Source: Phycisphaerae bacterium (GTDB taxonomy: Bacteria; Planctomycetota; Phycisphaerae; UBA1845; JAFGLZ01). Taken from it: a stretch of 64,000 nucleotides of DNA. Position 1 is the first letter of the stretch; the number at the start of each line of letters is the position of its first letter. Positions 1 to 9,074 of the stretch are shown in pieces. The notes under the pieces were generated by a model that was not told the origin of the DNA, searched no databases, and saw only the letters and a list, made by a program, of their open reading frames with translations. Location of the stretch: contig JAFGLZ010000222.1 in the NCBI GenBank assembly GCA_016927755.1, forward strand, positions 62,001 through 126,000, written 5' to 3'. The position numbers were made by a program, and so were the translations under genes.

Positions 1-80
1 CATGGCCATCCTGGCCATGAAGCCTCATTCTTGCGGCGGCGGGGTTCGACGAGAGCGTGTCCACGGGCAAGATGCCCGTG
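1..80. repeat. Dispersed palindromic element (REP-like), two stem-loops
   Basis: Two short palindromes lie downstream of the SGNH hydrolase stop codon. Positions 1-19 form CATGGCCA-TCC-TGGCCATG and positions 62-80 form CACGGGCA-AGA-TGCCCGTG, each an 8-bp stem with a 3-nt loop, followed by GCTAC. The second stem is nearly identical to those at 40347-40365 and 50167-50185. The left end may be cut by the window edge. Nothing else is seen in positions 1-163. Confidence 0.7.
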
Positions 81-163
81 CTACGGGAGGCCATCAGAAG
101 CAGGATCCTCTCGAATCCTTCGGCTCCGGCGCAGAGCCACCGTTGTGCGGCGGTGCGACTGCG

Positions 164-1417
164 TCAATTGACGAGAAAGCTCACGATCCGCGCGGCATTC
201 CCCTCGCTCTTGGGGTTCTTCTCCGCCGCGATTCGCAGCGTGAGCGCGTGTTGGCCCGGGGCGAGGTCCGCGTCGAGGATGTACGCCCACGGGATGTGCA
301 GGGAGTGGCTCCACTGCGTGTACTGGTCGACGCGCCGGACGGGTCCGTCGTCAACGGTGAACTCGAGGATCCCCGCGTCGAAACCCGCCGCGACGAGCAC
401 GCCGACGGCCGTTCCGGAGAAGTCTAGCTTCAGCGTTGCGCCGGGCTTGTCGGCGACCAGCATCGGCACCTCGCGGAAGCCGGGGCGGGTGCCGCCCTTC
501 TTGGGCGCCCAGGACGGGTCGATCGTCCAGCCGCCCACAATCTCGGCCTGCTTGACGTCGACGAGCCTTCCGCGGAAGTAGCCCTTCAGGTCGATGGGCT
601 TGTCCGGCAGCGGATGAGGTCGGACCTTCGCCTCGTCCGACAGCGGTTTCGTCCAGGCCAGGTCGAATAGGCGATCAATGCTCCGCACGTAGACCTGATG
701 GCCGAACGGGGCGGGGTGCAGGCCCCCAAATTGCTTCCAGTCGAACTCACCCGCGTCGATCCGCTCGGTGACCTCCCTGGCCAGGTCAATCGACGGCACG
801 TCGTAGTATCGAGCGACCTTCTCGTGCGCGACGGTCACGGCGGGTGTCTTGCCCTCTCGGATGACCTTCATCTTGTCCGGATCGACGAAGTGGAGCATGA
901 CGACGTCGATGTTCGGGTTTCGCAGGCGCGCTTGCCGAACGACGCCCTCCATGCCGCGAACGCTGTCCTTGGCCGACCGCCCGTTGGTCTCGTCGTTGAC
1001 GGCGAACTCGACGAAGAGGAGGTCTACCTGGCCCCGGCCGAAGACGTCCCGTTCCAGTCGAAACGGCCCGAAGGCGGTGTCCGTCGAGGGGATCCCCGCG
1101 TCGATGAAGTCGAACGTCGTGGTCGGGAACCGCTTCCGTAGGACGTCGCAGACGCCGTCGCGCCAGCCCTGCATGTGGGTGATCGAGCCGCCGAGGAACG
1201 CGACCCGTCCCTTCTTGGCTCGCTCGAACCGGATTCGGGAGTTGGTCAGGCCGGGGCGAACGGCGATGTACTTGTCGCTCAGAAGCGCGGTCGCGGACTC
1301 CTTACCGGCCTCGGCCAAGGCGCTGCTTGCGGTGAAGGCCATCGTCGAGGTCACGACGCTCAGCCCGATCGTCGTCGTCGCATGAAGCAAGGTGCGTGAT
1401 TGCCCGGCGTCTCGCAT
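164..1417 (-). CDS. SGNH/GDSL-family hydrolase, exported
   Basis: 417 residues. A hydrophobic leader ends near residue 36 (SSALAEAG). The SGNH fold is shown by block I FLGGSIT (Ser78 the likely nucleophile), block III VEFAVND and block V GGLHPAPFGH with the catalytic His. After residue 260 there is a C-terminal beta-rich extension of about 150 residues (KPIDLKGYFRGRLVDV onward), probably a binding or jelly-roll domain. The family removes acetyl or other acyl groups from sugars or lipids; the substrate cannot be read from sequence. The ATG has an AGGAG Shine-Dalgarno site and lies inside the last 58 bases of the upstream glycosyltransferase gene, so the two are probably cotranscribed and translationally coupled. 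Confidence 0.85.
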   Translation of the reverse strand: MRDAGQSRTLLHATTTIGLSVVTSTMAFTASSALAEAGKESATALLSDKYIAVRPGLTNSRIRFERAKKGRVAFLGGSITHMQGWRDGVCDVLRKRFPTTTFDFIDAGIPSTDTAFGPFRLERDVFGRGQVDLLFVEFAVNDETNGRSAKDSVRGMEGVVRQARLRNPNIDVVMLHFVDPDKMKVIREGKTPAVTVAHEKVARYYDVPSIDLAREVTERIDAGEFDWKQFGGLHPAPFGHQVYVRSIDRLFDLAWTKPLSDEAKVRPHPLPDKPIDLKGYFRGRLVDVKQAEIVGGWTIDPSWAPKKGGTRPGFREVPMLVADKPGATLKLDFSGTAVGVLVAAGFDAGILEFTVDDGPVRRVDQYTQWSHSLHIPWAYILDADLAPGQHALTLRIAAEKNPKSEGNAARIVSFLVN

Positions 1418-3105
1418 GGCGGCTCCTGCCTTCCAGCTTGCGTTGCCGCGCCGGGGCGCGCTCGGCGCTGCTTGAACACAACCAGAGGTCCCTTGTCCGG
1501 ATTGTACGATGGGATGCGGTCGGCGTCATACTCGGCCATCTGGCCAAGGACCGCGTAGACGCTGTGGCAGCTTCCTGGCAAGACGAGCCGCGGCTTGAAG
1601 ATGGCCATGAATCGTCGGAGGTTCGCCTCATTGTCAAGCTGGCCGCTAGGCAAGGCGACGACGGGGCGATCGAGGAGCATGGCGCCGCAGATCGCCAGCC
1701 CGTCGCCCACGGCGACCAGATCGTTCGGCTCGGTGAGATTGCGAGCGGCCATCATCACCCGGACTAGCCCGTCCATGCGGGATTCGGTTCTCCTGGCGGC
1801 CATGGTCTGGTTCTCATACAACGTGCTGAATCCAGGCAGAGAGGCGACGATCCAGGCCGCTACGACCACGCCGGTCCGAGCGGCCTGGCCGGCTCGGAGC
1901 TTTCCGGCAAGGTGGACGATCCCGGCGACGCCGAGCGGATACCAGAAGGCGACCGTGTGAAGCGCGTAACGGCGCGGCCCGCCGGGGTCGGTAGAAAGAG
2001 GAAGCCAGTAGAAGGCGACGGTGTAGGCGCCCAGGAACGCGGCCCCGACGAGAAACAGATAGACGCTGGACTTGTGCCTCGTCGGCGACAGGGCCCAGAG
2101 CGTCACGATCGACGTCAGCAGGAACACCCACATATCCTTGGAGACGGCGGCCGACATGGCCGCGGCGTTGCCCAAGACGATGCCCACGCACCGCCCAATG
2201 CCTGGCAGCTCGGTCGTGTCGGGTCTGACGGCCGGTGAGTCCTCGACGAACTCACCCCCGTAGTGAACGCTCATGCTCCAGTTCCTGGCCATCGCCGGGT
2301 ACTCGGGGTAGAAGCGCCCGGTCACGCCGAGGCAGATCAGGTTGTAGGCCAGGAGAAACGCGCCCAGACCGGCCACGAAGAGCGCCGCGGGCTTGGCCGA
2401 TCGTCGCGCCCTCTCTCGCGGCGCGCCGTCCTGAGTCAGGAAGAGACCGACCATCAGGGCCGGCGCCAGGACGATGATCGTGACCTTGATAAGCGTTCCG
2501 ACGCCGAGCATCAGGCCCACGAGCGCCCAATAGCGAGAATTCCGGGGCACGAGCCGGTCGACCATCAGGAGCAGGGCGAGACAGAAGGTGACCACGAGAT
2601 GGTCCGCCGAGATCAGTGCGAGGTTCAGGTAGGTCGAGGCGAAGAGCAGGTACCCCGCCGCGCTCATCACGGCCGTGAGCCGTCCGAACGATGGGCCGAG
2701 CAGGACGTGGAGCAACACGACGTTCAGCAGGCAGGGCGCCACCGTCGCGGCGATCGCCAGTTGCTGCTCGTCCTGGAGCGCGCGTTGGACAGCGGCCAGG
2801 CCAAGCCCGTAGAGGGGGTTGTAGTAGGCCAGCCCCGGATGGGACAGTCGGCCCGACCAGCCGTAGACGACGTTGAACCGCGTGATGAAGCCGCGGCCTT
2901 CGATGAGATTGCGGCCGGGCTCGAGGTAGGTGAGCGTGTCGGCGAACGGGATGGCCTGCTTCAGCGAGTACCTTGTGGTGAGCAGGGCGCCGAGGGCGAG
3001 GATCACGATCAGGGCGAGCCGGGCGGGCCAGCCCCGAGAGTCCGTTCGGGATGTGGGCGTGGCGGTCGTCTCGCGAGGCGGCGACGTCGGGGATGGAGCT
3101 TCCAC
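1360..3105 (-). CDS. GT39/ArnT-like polytopic membrane glycosyltransferase
   Basis: 581 residues starting at GTG, preceded by CCGGAGAG. About ten or eleven hydrophobic helices fill residues 28-430, followed by a soluble C-terminal part. The first extracytoplasmic loop carries an acidic residue in a DTLTYLEPGRNLIEGRGF context, the position where GT39-type enzymes (ArnT, PMT) hold their catalytic Asp/Glu. Such enzymes move a sugar from a polyprenyl-phosphate donor to an acceptor on the outer face of the inner membrane. The acceptor is unknown here. The C-terminal tail is rich in Arg, Gly and Pro where it overlaps the SGNH gene, so the last 20 residues may not be structurally important. The functional family call is firm, the substrate is not. 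Confidence 0.75.
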   Translation of the reverse strand: MEAPSPTSPPRETTATPTSRTDSRGWPARLALIVILALGALLTTRYSLKQAIPFADTLTYLEPGRNLIEGRGFITRFNVVYGWSGRLSHPGLAYYNPLYGLGLAAVQRALQDEQQLAIAATVAPCLLNVVLLHVLLGPSFGRLTAVMSAAGYLLFASTYLNLALISADHLVVTFCLALLLMVDRLVPRNSRYWALVGLMLGVGTLIKVTIIVLAPALMVGLFLTQDGAPRERARRSAKPAALFVAGLGAFLLAYNLICLGVTGRFYPEYPAMARNWSMSVHYGGEFVEDSPAVRPDTTELPGIGRCVGIVLGNAAAMSAAVSKDMWVFLLTSIVTLWALSPTRHKSSVYLFLVGAAFLGAYTVAFYWLPLSTDPGGPRRYALHTVAFWYPLGVAGIVHLAGKLRAGQAARTGVVVAAWIVASLPGFSTLYENQTMAARRTESRMDGLVRVMMAARNLTEPNDLVAVGDGLAICGAMLLDRPVVALPSGQLDNEANLRRFMAIFKPRLVLPGSCHSVYAVLGQMAEYDADRIPSYNPDKGPLVVFKQRRARPGAATQAGRQEPPCETPGNHAPCFMRRRRSG

Positions 3106-3195
3106 ACGGCTCTCCGGTGCTTCGCGTGGTCGGTCAGTACCGTATCGCTACTGGGAGACGCGATCGGTCAGGGACTCTGGGGCGTCGGTCGCCGG

Positions 3196-6081
3196 TCATC
3201 TTGCCTCGACGTTTCTCATGGCCGTCTGAGCGCTCGCCCGCTCGATGAGCAACTCGGCGTGCTGCCTTCGCAAGTCCTTCAGTTGCTGCTCCTGCTCCGA
3301 GCTGAACGAGCCGAGCCACTGCGCGTACGTGTCCATCCAGGTAACGAGTCGCTCGACGTCGCCCGTGTCCAGTCGCACGCCTTGATGGGCCTTGGGCCCC
3401 GTGAGCTTGGCCAGCAGCGGGCTCGTGGCCGCGGCGCAACCCCCTTCGGTCGAGTACCCTTGGCGATAGCGGGCCTGCACGTGTTCCCGCAGGCTGGGTT
3501 TGCCGTAGGTGAAGAGCGACGGGTACGCCTTTGCCGCGGTCAGGTCGAAGCGAGCGGCGTGCTCGTTGCTCGATCTAGGATCGTGACACACCACACAGCG
3601 CCGGTCCAGGACCGGCTGGACGAGTCGATCGAACCGGAGGGGCCAGGATCCGTCGGGCCCGACGGTGATCTTCGACGGCTCGCGCGTGGCGGCCATTGGC
3701 AGGCGCTGGGGCGGCGTCTGTGATCGCGGCTCGTGGCAGCCGACGCAGCTCAGGGTCTGCCCCGGCTGGACGTGCGTGGCGCTCCGCATGCTCTGGACGG
3801 CCATGCCGCGCTCGTCGAGGGCCTGGAAGAATACGATCACCCCGGAGGGGACCCGGAAGTAGGCCGATCCGTCCGCCTCGACCGGGACCGTGCCCAGGAC
3901 GCACTTGCCGGGGTCGTCGTGAGTGATCCCGATGCTGGGGTAGTTCATCGTCGGGTGGGTCTTGCCCGGCACGGCGACGATCCGGAGCGACTTGACGTCG
4001 CCTCGACGGGTCTTCTTGAGTCCTTGATAGACGTCGACCAGCAGGAACCGACCCTCAGAGCCGTTGCCGGGGCCGATGTGACTGGCGATGACGGGCGGAC
4101 GCGTTCGCGCGCGGAGCGGAATCGGGTACATGCTGCAGAAATCCGGATCGCGGTGGAGCAGCTCCATCTCGCCCTCGGCGTCGAAGAAATAGACGCCCAT
4201 GGCGTTCGGCACGCGGAGCGCCTGCCACTGTGCGATCTTGGCTTCAGGCCCCCAAGCGACCAGATGGAAACGCTCCGACAGCGGCCAGGGGTTTGCGAAG
4301 TAGGCGGACGACCAACCTTCGATCTCCGGGAACGAGACCTCCGGTGTCAGACGCGTGATCGGCAGCTCGCCTTCCGTGGCGATCGTGGGGTCGAAGAGGA
4401 CTAGGCTGCCCATGGTCTGGGCGTGATGTCCGGAGCCGGTGAAGACGATCTTGTGCGAGTTCGGGATACTCCGCGGCTCGAACGTGCAGTGCGGGGCGTG
4501 GGTGTAGTTCCCGTAGACGATTCGGGAGTTGGTGCCGTCAGGATTGATGGCCCAGAGGCTCATGAACGGCATGTTCCAGCGGTCGACGTAGTCCCAGCGG
4601 GAGTAGAGGATCGTTCCGTCGTCGGCGACGGTCGGCGTCCACTCGAACATCTCGAACGGGGAGATCGCGCAGAGGTCGCCGCCGTCCGCGTTCATCGTGT
4701 GGAGCGTGTAGACGGCGACCGGTCTTTCCGGGCCGCCGCCGCAGCGGACGTAGATGTCCGGCAGATCCGGCCTGGCCAGGGTCATGCAGGCGGTCTCGTG
4801 CCCGGCCTGCATGAATTGCCCGCGGCGCGTGGACAGGAAGACGATCCGACCGTCGGGCAAATAGCGCGCGTCGAAGTCGTCGTACTTGCCGCGCGTCAAG
4901 CGGCGGACGCCGGTGCCGTCGACGTTCATCTCGAAGACGTGGTAGAAGGCGTCCTCCGGTACGTTGGCCTTGTTGAGCTTGTCCTTCTCGGCGGCCAGCT
5001 TGGGGTAGTGCCGGCACCAGGCGAAGAGGACCTTTCTGCCGTCGTAGCTCAGCATCGGCCTGAGAAAGCTGCCCGGGTGCTCGAAGGAATCGGTGATGCA
5101 CTCGATCGTCGGAGAGTCCGTCTTGAAGCCTCGCAGAATGTAGATGCCGCCGCCGGGCCGCGACCACCAGCCGTAGTACTGATCGGACATGTGGTTGAAG
5201 CTGCCCGGCACGCGTTTGGTCACCAGCAGCGCATCGAAGTCGAGCAGGGGATTGGCCAGCGTCAGGCGCCTGAGGACCCAGCGGCTCTCGAGGTAGTGCT
5301 CCTTGGCGAGCTTCTCGGCCGGCATCTCCGAGATACGACGGCCAAGCTGTTCGATCCGCTCCGATTCCGCCCGAACGTCCGCGCCGGCCTCGCCGAGCTG
5401 ACCCGTGAGCCGCCGTGCCTCATCGAGGACGCGGGCGACGCATTGGGCCCAGTCCACGGGCTTCGTCGGGCGGTTGTCGCTCGACCACTGGGAGATGCTG
5501 CTCTGGCACGCGGGACGATTCATCGCCAGATTGCTCTCCTTGTCGGCGGTGCCGAAGACCTCCACCTCGTCCAGGTGGAGATAGGCCACGCTCGGGAGTT
5601 GCAGACGCACGAACCTTGCGGACCGTCCGCTGATCGCCACCACCAGGGGCTTCTTGTCCGGCGCGCCCAGGAACGTCGTTCCGTCGTGTGTGTAGACCTT
5701 CTCCCAGGCCTTTGCGTCCTTCGAGAGGAGGACCATGATCCGACCGTTTCGAGGGGCCGACCCCCCGTCGCACCGGTTCCACACGACAACCCGGTCGATC
5801 GATCGGGTTTGGCCCAGGTCGACCTGCCACCACGGAGTCCTCTCGAGGCCGGTGTGGAACCCCCACTTGCCGCTCTTGATGCCGTCGCAGCCGCCCGCGG
5901 CGTCGGTCTCGGGAGTGACTTTGGCATGGCGAGGTTCGAGGCGGTGCTTGACCTGGCTGAGCCAGTCGGCCTCGATCTGCTTGCGGAAGGCGCCGGAACC
6001 GACAGGCACCGGCGCGGCGTAGGCCATCGTCGCCGCGGCGATCGATGATGCCGCCAGGAGGAACATGCTTCGGTGTCTCAT
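3196..6081 (-). CDS. HzsA-like protein: discoidin domain, PD40 propeller and two CxxCH motifs
   Basis: 961 residues from the ATG at 6081, which has GGAG 8 nt upstream; a GTG 18 bases earlier is the alternative. A Sec signal (MFLLAASSIAAATMAYA) is followed by an F5/8 type C (discoidin) domain at about 30-170 (WWQVDLGQTRSIDRVVVW), a helical linker, a PD40/TolB-like propeller at about 270-620 (DDFDARYLPDGRIVFLSTRR) and a C-terminal region with CVGCH near residue 779 and CVVCH near 830. This layout resembles the large family of planctomycete proteins related to the alpha subunit of hydrazine synthase. The CxxCH motifs predict two covalent hemes, acting in the periplasm. The substrate is unknown. 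The discoidin domain suggests binding to a glycan or surface. Confidence 0.8.
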   Translation of the reverse strand: MRHRSMFLLAASSIAAATMAYAAPVPVGSGAFRKQIEADWLSQVKHRLEPRHAKVTPETDAAGGCDGIKSGKWGFHTGLERTPWWQVDLGQTRSIDRVVVWNRCDGGSAPRNGRIMVLLSKDAKAWEKVYTHDGTTFLGAPDKKPLVVAISGRSARFVRLQLPSVAYLHLDEVEVFGTADKESNLAMNRPACQSSISQWSSDNRPTKPVDWAQCVARVLDEARRLTGQLGEAGADVRAESERIEQLGRRISEMPAEKLAKEHYLESRWVLRRLTLANPLLDFDALLVTKRVPGSFNHMSDQYYGWWSRPGGGIYILRGFKTDSPTIECITDSFEHPGSFLRPMLSYDGRKVLFAWCRHYPKLAAEKDKLNKANVPEDAFYHVFEMNVDGTGVRRLTRGKYDDFDARYLPDGRIVFLSTRRGQFMQAGHETACMTLARPDLPDIYVRCGGGPERPVAVYTLHTMNADGGDLCAISPFEMFEWTPTVADDGTILYSRWDYVDRWNMPFMSLWAINPDGTNSRIVYGNYTHAPHCTFEPRSIPNSHKIVFTGSGHHAQTMGSLVLFDPTIATEGELPITRLTPEVSFPEIEGWSSAYFANPWPLSERFHLVAWGPEAKIAQWQALRVPNAMGVYFFDAEGEMELLHRDPDFCSMYPIPLRARTRPPVIASHIGPGNGSEGRFLLVDVYQGLKKTRRGDVKSLRIVAVPGKTHPTMNYPSIGITHDDPGKCVLGTVPVEADGSAYFRVPSGVIVFFQALDERGMAVQSMRSATHVQPGQTLSCVGCHEPRSQTPPQRLPMAATREPSKITVGPDGSWPLRFDRLVQPVLDRRCVVCHDPRSSNEHAARFDLTAAKAYPSLFTYGKPSLREHVQARYRQGYSTEGGCAAATSPLLAKLTGPKAHQGVRLDTGDVERLVTWMDTYAQWLGSFSSEQEQQLKDLRRQHAELLIERASAQTAMRNVEAR

Positions 6082-6115
6082 GCAGGGACTCCGCTCCACG
6101 TGACGGCTCGCGGCG

Positions 6116-8926
6116 TCACTCTTCCAGCACTTCTCTCAGTTTGGCCGTGAGGGCTCTGGCCTGATACGGCTTCTGGATGAAGCCGGCCAGGCCCTTTCCG
6201 GCAAACCGGTTGATCGCATCCTGCTCATTGTAGCCGCTGGAGAGGATGACGCGAACCTCCGGGCGGATTCGACGGAGCTCTCGGAAGGTCTCTTCTCCGT
6301 CCATGCGCGGCATGGTTAGATCCAGCAGCACGCAGACGACGCGGTCCGCGTTCGCGTGGAAGATCTCGATGCATTCCTTGCCGTCGGCGGCCGTGAGGAC
6401 CTCAAACCCCAATCGTGCCACCATCCGCTTGGCGACCGTCCTGATCGTCTCCTCGTCGTCGACGAGGAGGATGGTGCCGGCGCCCCGCCAGGCGTGCGGG
6501 GCGTCCGCCTCTCCGCGGAGGGGCTCGGCCGGCAGATCCACGGCGGGCAGCAGCATCTTGAAGGTCGTGCCCTTTCCGGGCTCGCTGTAGACCTTGAGGG
6601 CTCCCCTGTGGCCGCGGACGATCCCGAGCACCGCGGCGAGCCCCAGACCTCGCCCGGTGAACTTGGTCGTGAAGAACGGATCGAAAATCCTCTCGATCGT
6701 CTCGCTCCCCATGCCGACGCCCGTATCCGCGACCTCGAAGTAGACGTAAGGCCCCTCGGGGAGTCGCTCGTCGAGCAGGGCGTTGTGCAAGTAGGCGTGA
6801 TCGCACTCCATGACGCCGGTGCTAATGGAGATGACGCCGCTCACCTCGCCGAGCGCTTCCGAGGCGTTCGTGATCAGGTTCATGACCACCTGGCGGATCT
6901 GGGTGGCGTCCGCCTCGACGGCCGGCAGCCCGTCGGCGAAGTGGTACTTCAAGATCGCCTTCTTGGAGACGGAGATCTCCAGCAGGTGCGTCATCTCTCG
7001 GATCAGCTCGTTGACGTCCAGAAGCTCGATGACGAACCTGCCCTTGCCGGAGTAGGCGAGCATCTGCCTGCAGAGATCGGCGGCGCGATGCGAGGCGGTC
7101 TGGATCTGCTCGATACTGGGGCGCGCGGGGGATGTGGGGGCCAGGTCCATCATTGCCAGGTCCGCGTTGCCGAGGATGCCCGTGAGCAGATTGTTGAAGT
7201 CGTGCGCGATACCCCCGGCCAGAACGCCCAGGCTCTCGAGCTTCTGGGCCTGCTGGACCTGGGCCTCCAGGTTGACGCGCTCCTCCGCGGCGCGCTTCTG
7301 ATCAGTGATATCCACGGCCGTGAAGACCGTCCCGGCCGAGAGGTCAGCCGGATCGATCACGGAGGAGCTGACCAGGACGTCGATGACTCGACCGTCCCGA
7401 CGTCGCCATCGCGTCTCGACGGTTCCGACTCCGCTCTTGCGTGTCTGTTCGTACTTCTCCCTGCCAACGCGCTCGAACTCCTCCTGGGTTTCGTAGAGCA
7501 TCCTGGCGCTCTGGCCATCGAGGTCCGCCCTGGCGTAGCCCGTCATCCGCGAGACCTCATCGTTCGTCCAGCCGAAGATGCGGTTGCTCACGAGGCCGAT
7601 GCCCATCGGCGCGGCGCGGAATACCGTCCTGAGCGTGGCCTCGTTCCGCCGGAGCGCCTCCTCTGCCCGGCTCCGCTCGGTGATGTCCAGTCCGTAGACG
7701 TTGACCCAGCCGGAGTCGACGATGGGGGCGAACGCAACGGCCAGGACGCGATCCCCGCACCGGATCTCGGCTTCTCTCCGCGCGCCGACCTTCAGGGACC
7801 CCGTGACCAGGAGCCGCACGTCCGCGGGCACGGGTCGCCCGACGTCGCATCGCCACGTCTCCAACAGCGGCTTGCTAGCCTCGTTGGCGTACGTGATGAG
7901 GCCGTCCTTATCCACGCGGAGAACGGGATTGGGATTCTCGCTCGGGAACCGCGCCAGCTCCTCGATCTGCCGCTCAGCTTGGCGGCGTTGCGTGATGTTC
8001 ATGCCGGTCTCAACCGCGCCGATGATTCGGCCCTGGGAGTCGCGGACCGGATTGGCCGTGAGAAACCAGACCTTGCCCTCGGAACTCGTGATCTCCGCTT
8101 GGCGCGACTGGCCCGTTTCGATGGCCGAAGCGACGGGGCACCCTTCGCACGTATCGGCCCGGCCCTGCCAGGCCTCGTAACAGCGTCGGCCAACCAGTTC
8201 GCCCGGCCCGAGGCCGGCGAACTGCTCGGCGGCCCGATTGGCCCAGAGAATTCTGTGTTCGAGATCCTGGTAAGCGACCAACTCGGCGAGACTGTCGAGG
8301 ATGGCGGCCTTCTCGGCCTCGGAGGCGCGCAAGGCCTCCTCGCTGTGGCGTAGCTGTTCGTGCAGTCGCGCGTTGTCCAGCCCCGTGGCGATCTGCGAGG
8401 CGATGCTCTCCAGCGCCGACGCATGCTTGGCGAAGTCCCGCTTCTCGAACGATGCCAGCCCCAGCACGCCGATCGCGCGATTCTGGTTCAGTAGCGGCAG
8501 TGCCGCGAACGATCGCACCCCCGCCTGTCTGCACTCGCTCAGCGTGCAGCGGGGATCGTCATGGAGGTCGGCGGAGTAGACCGGCTGACGGCTCTGTGCG
8601 GCCAGACCGCAGAGGCATTCTCCGACGCGCTTGACCGTCGTGCCCACCTGGTCCTCGCCCGGGCGGTTTGACTTGGCCGCCCGTAGGCGCATCTCCCGTC
8701 CGTCCACGAGATAGAGCACGGACAGCTCCGCCCGGGTGATTCGCGAAACCTCCTCCAGTGTCGAGGCGAAGACTTCCTCGGTCGGTAGACTGAGGCTGAG
8801 TTGGCGGCTGACACGGCTCAGGAACGCAAGCTCGTCCGTGCCTTGCCAGAGCGGTTCATCGGCCGGGGGGGGCTGGGCGCCCGCATCCCGTCGGCGCGTT
8901 CGCTCGGATCTGTCACGATCGGGCAT
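6116..8926 (-). CDS. Hybrid sensor histidine kinase (GAF, three PAS, HisKA, HATPase, receiver)
   Basis: 936 residues with no membrane segment, so probably cytoplasmic. A GAF domain covers about 25-195, including a CLCGLAAQSRQ stretch and several Cys residues. PAS/PAC domains follow at about 210-325 (with a CEGCP motif), 330-430 and 440-560. The dimerisation box is GGIAHDFNNLL with His575. The ATPase part shows the N box (MNLITNASEAL), the G1 box (DTGVGM) and GRGLGLA. A C-terminal receiver carries DDEE and the acceptor Asp869 in LLDLTMPRMDG. There is no output domain, so the phosphoryl group probably passes to a separate protein, which is not in the window. It lies 34 bases upstream of the HzsA-like gene on the same strand. 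Confidence 0.93.
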   Translation of the reverse strand: MPDRDRSERTRRRDAGAQPPPADEPLWQGTDELAFLSRVSRQLSLSLPTEEVFASTLEEVSRITRAELSVLYLVDGREMRLRAAKSNRPGEDQVGTTVKRVGECLCGLAAQSRQPVYSADLHDDPRCTLSECRQAGVRSFAALPLLNQNRAIGVLGLASFEKRDFAKHASALESIASQIATGLDNARLHEQLRHSEEALRASEAEKAAILDSLAELVAYQDLEHRILWANRAAEQFAGLGPGELVGRRCYEAWQGRADTCEGCPVASAIETGQSRQAEITSSEGKVWFLTANPVRDSQGRIIGAVETGMNITQRRQAERQIEELARFPSENPNPVLRVDKDGLITYANEASKPLLETWRCDVGRPVPADVRLLVTGSLKVGARREAEIRCGDRVLAVAFAPIVDSGWVNVYGLDITERSRAEEALRRNEATLRTVFRAAPMGIGLVSNRIFGWTNDEVSRMTGYARADLDGQSARMLYETQEEFERVGREKYEQTRKSGVGTVETRWRRRDGRVIDVLVSSSVIDPADLSAGTVFTAVDITDQKRAAEERVNLEAQVQQAQKLESLGVLAGGIAHDFNNLLTGILGNADLAMMDLAPTSPARPSIEQIQTASHRAADLCRQMLAYSGKGRFVIELLDVNELIREMTHLLEISVSKKAILKYHFADGLPAVEADATQIRQVVMNLITNASEALGEVSGVISISTGVMECDHAYLHNALLDERLPEGPYVYFEVADTGVGMGSETIERIFDPFFTTKFTGRGLGLAAVLGIVRGHRGALKVYSEPGKGTTFKMLLPAVDLPAEPLRGEADAPHAWRGAGTILLVDDEETIRTVAKRMVARLGFEVLTAADGKECIEIFHANADRVVCVLLDLTMPRMDGEETFRELRRIRPEVRVILSSGYNEQDAINRFAGKGLAGFIQKPYQARALTAKLREVLEE

Positions 8927-9074
8927 GACAATTTCCCTGCCGGCGATACGCTACCCCGGTCGGCTCGCCTGGAGATTAAAAGCGACAAGCAGTGCCTCTT
9001 TCTATCAATACTACTCGAAAGGCTGCCACGTCGATATGGTCGATCTCCGACGGTAATACGCCCCGAGACGCAAG

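Noticed and set aside
3196-6081. Evidence for anammox (hydrazine synthase)
   Set aside because: HzsA-like proteins are widespread in non-anammox planctomycetes, and no HzsB/C or hydrazine dehydrogenase is present.
6356-8353. Long plus-strand frame opposite the hybrid kinase
   Set aside because: Shadow frame of high-GC coding DNA; the minus strand shows complete kinase motifs. Similar shadows at 2263-3723, 4423-6048, 20411-21934 and 46522-47793 were rejected for the same reason.
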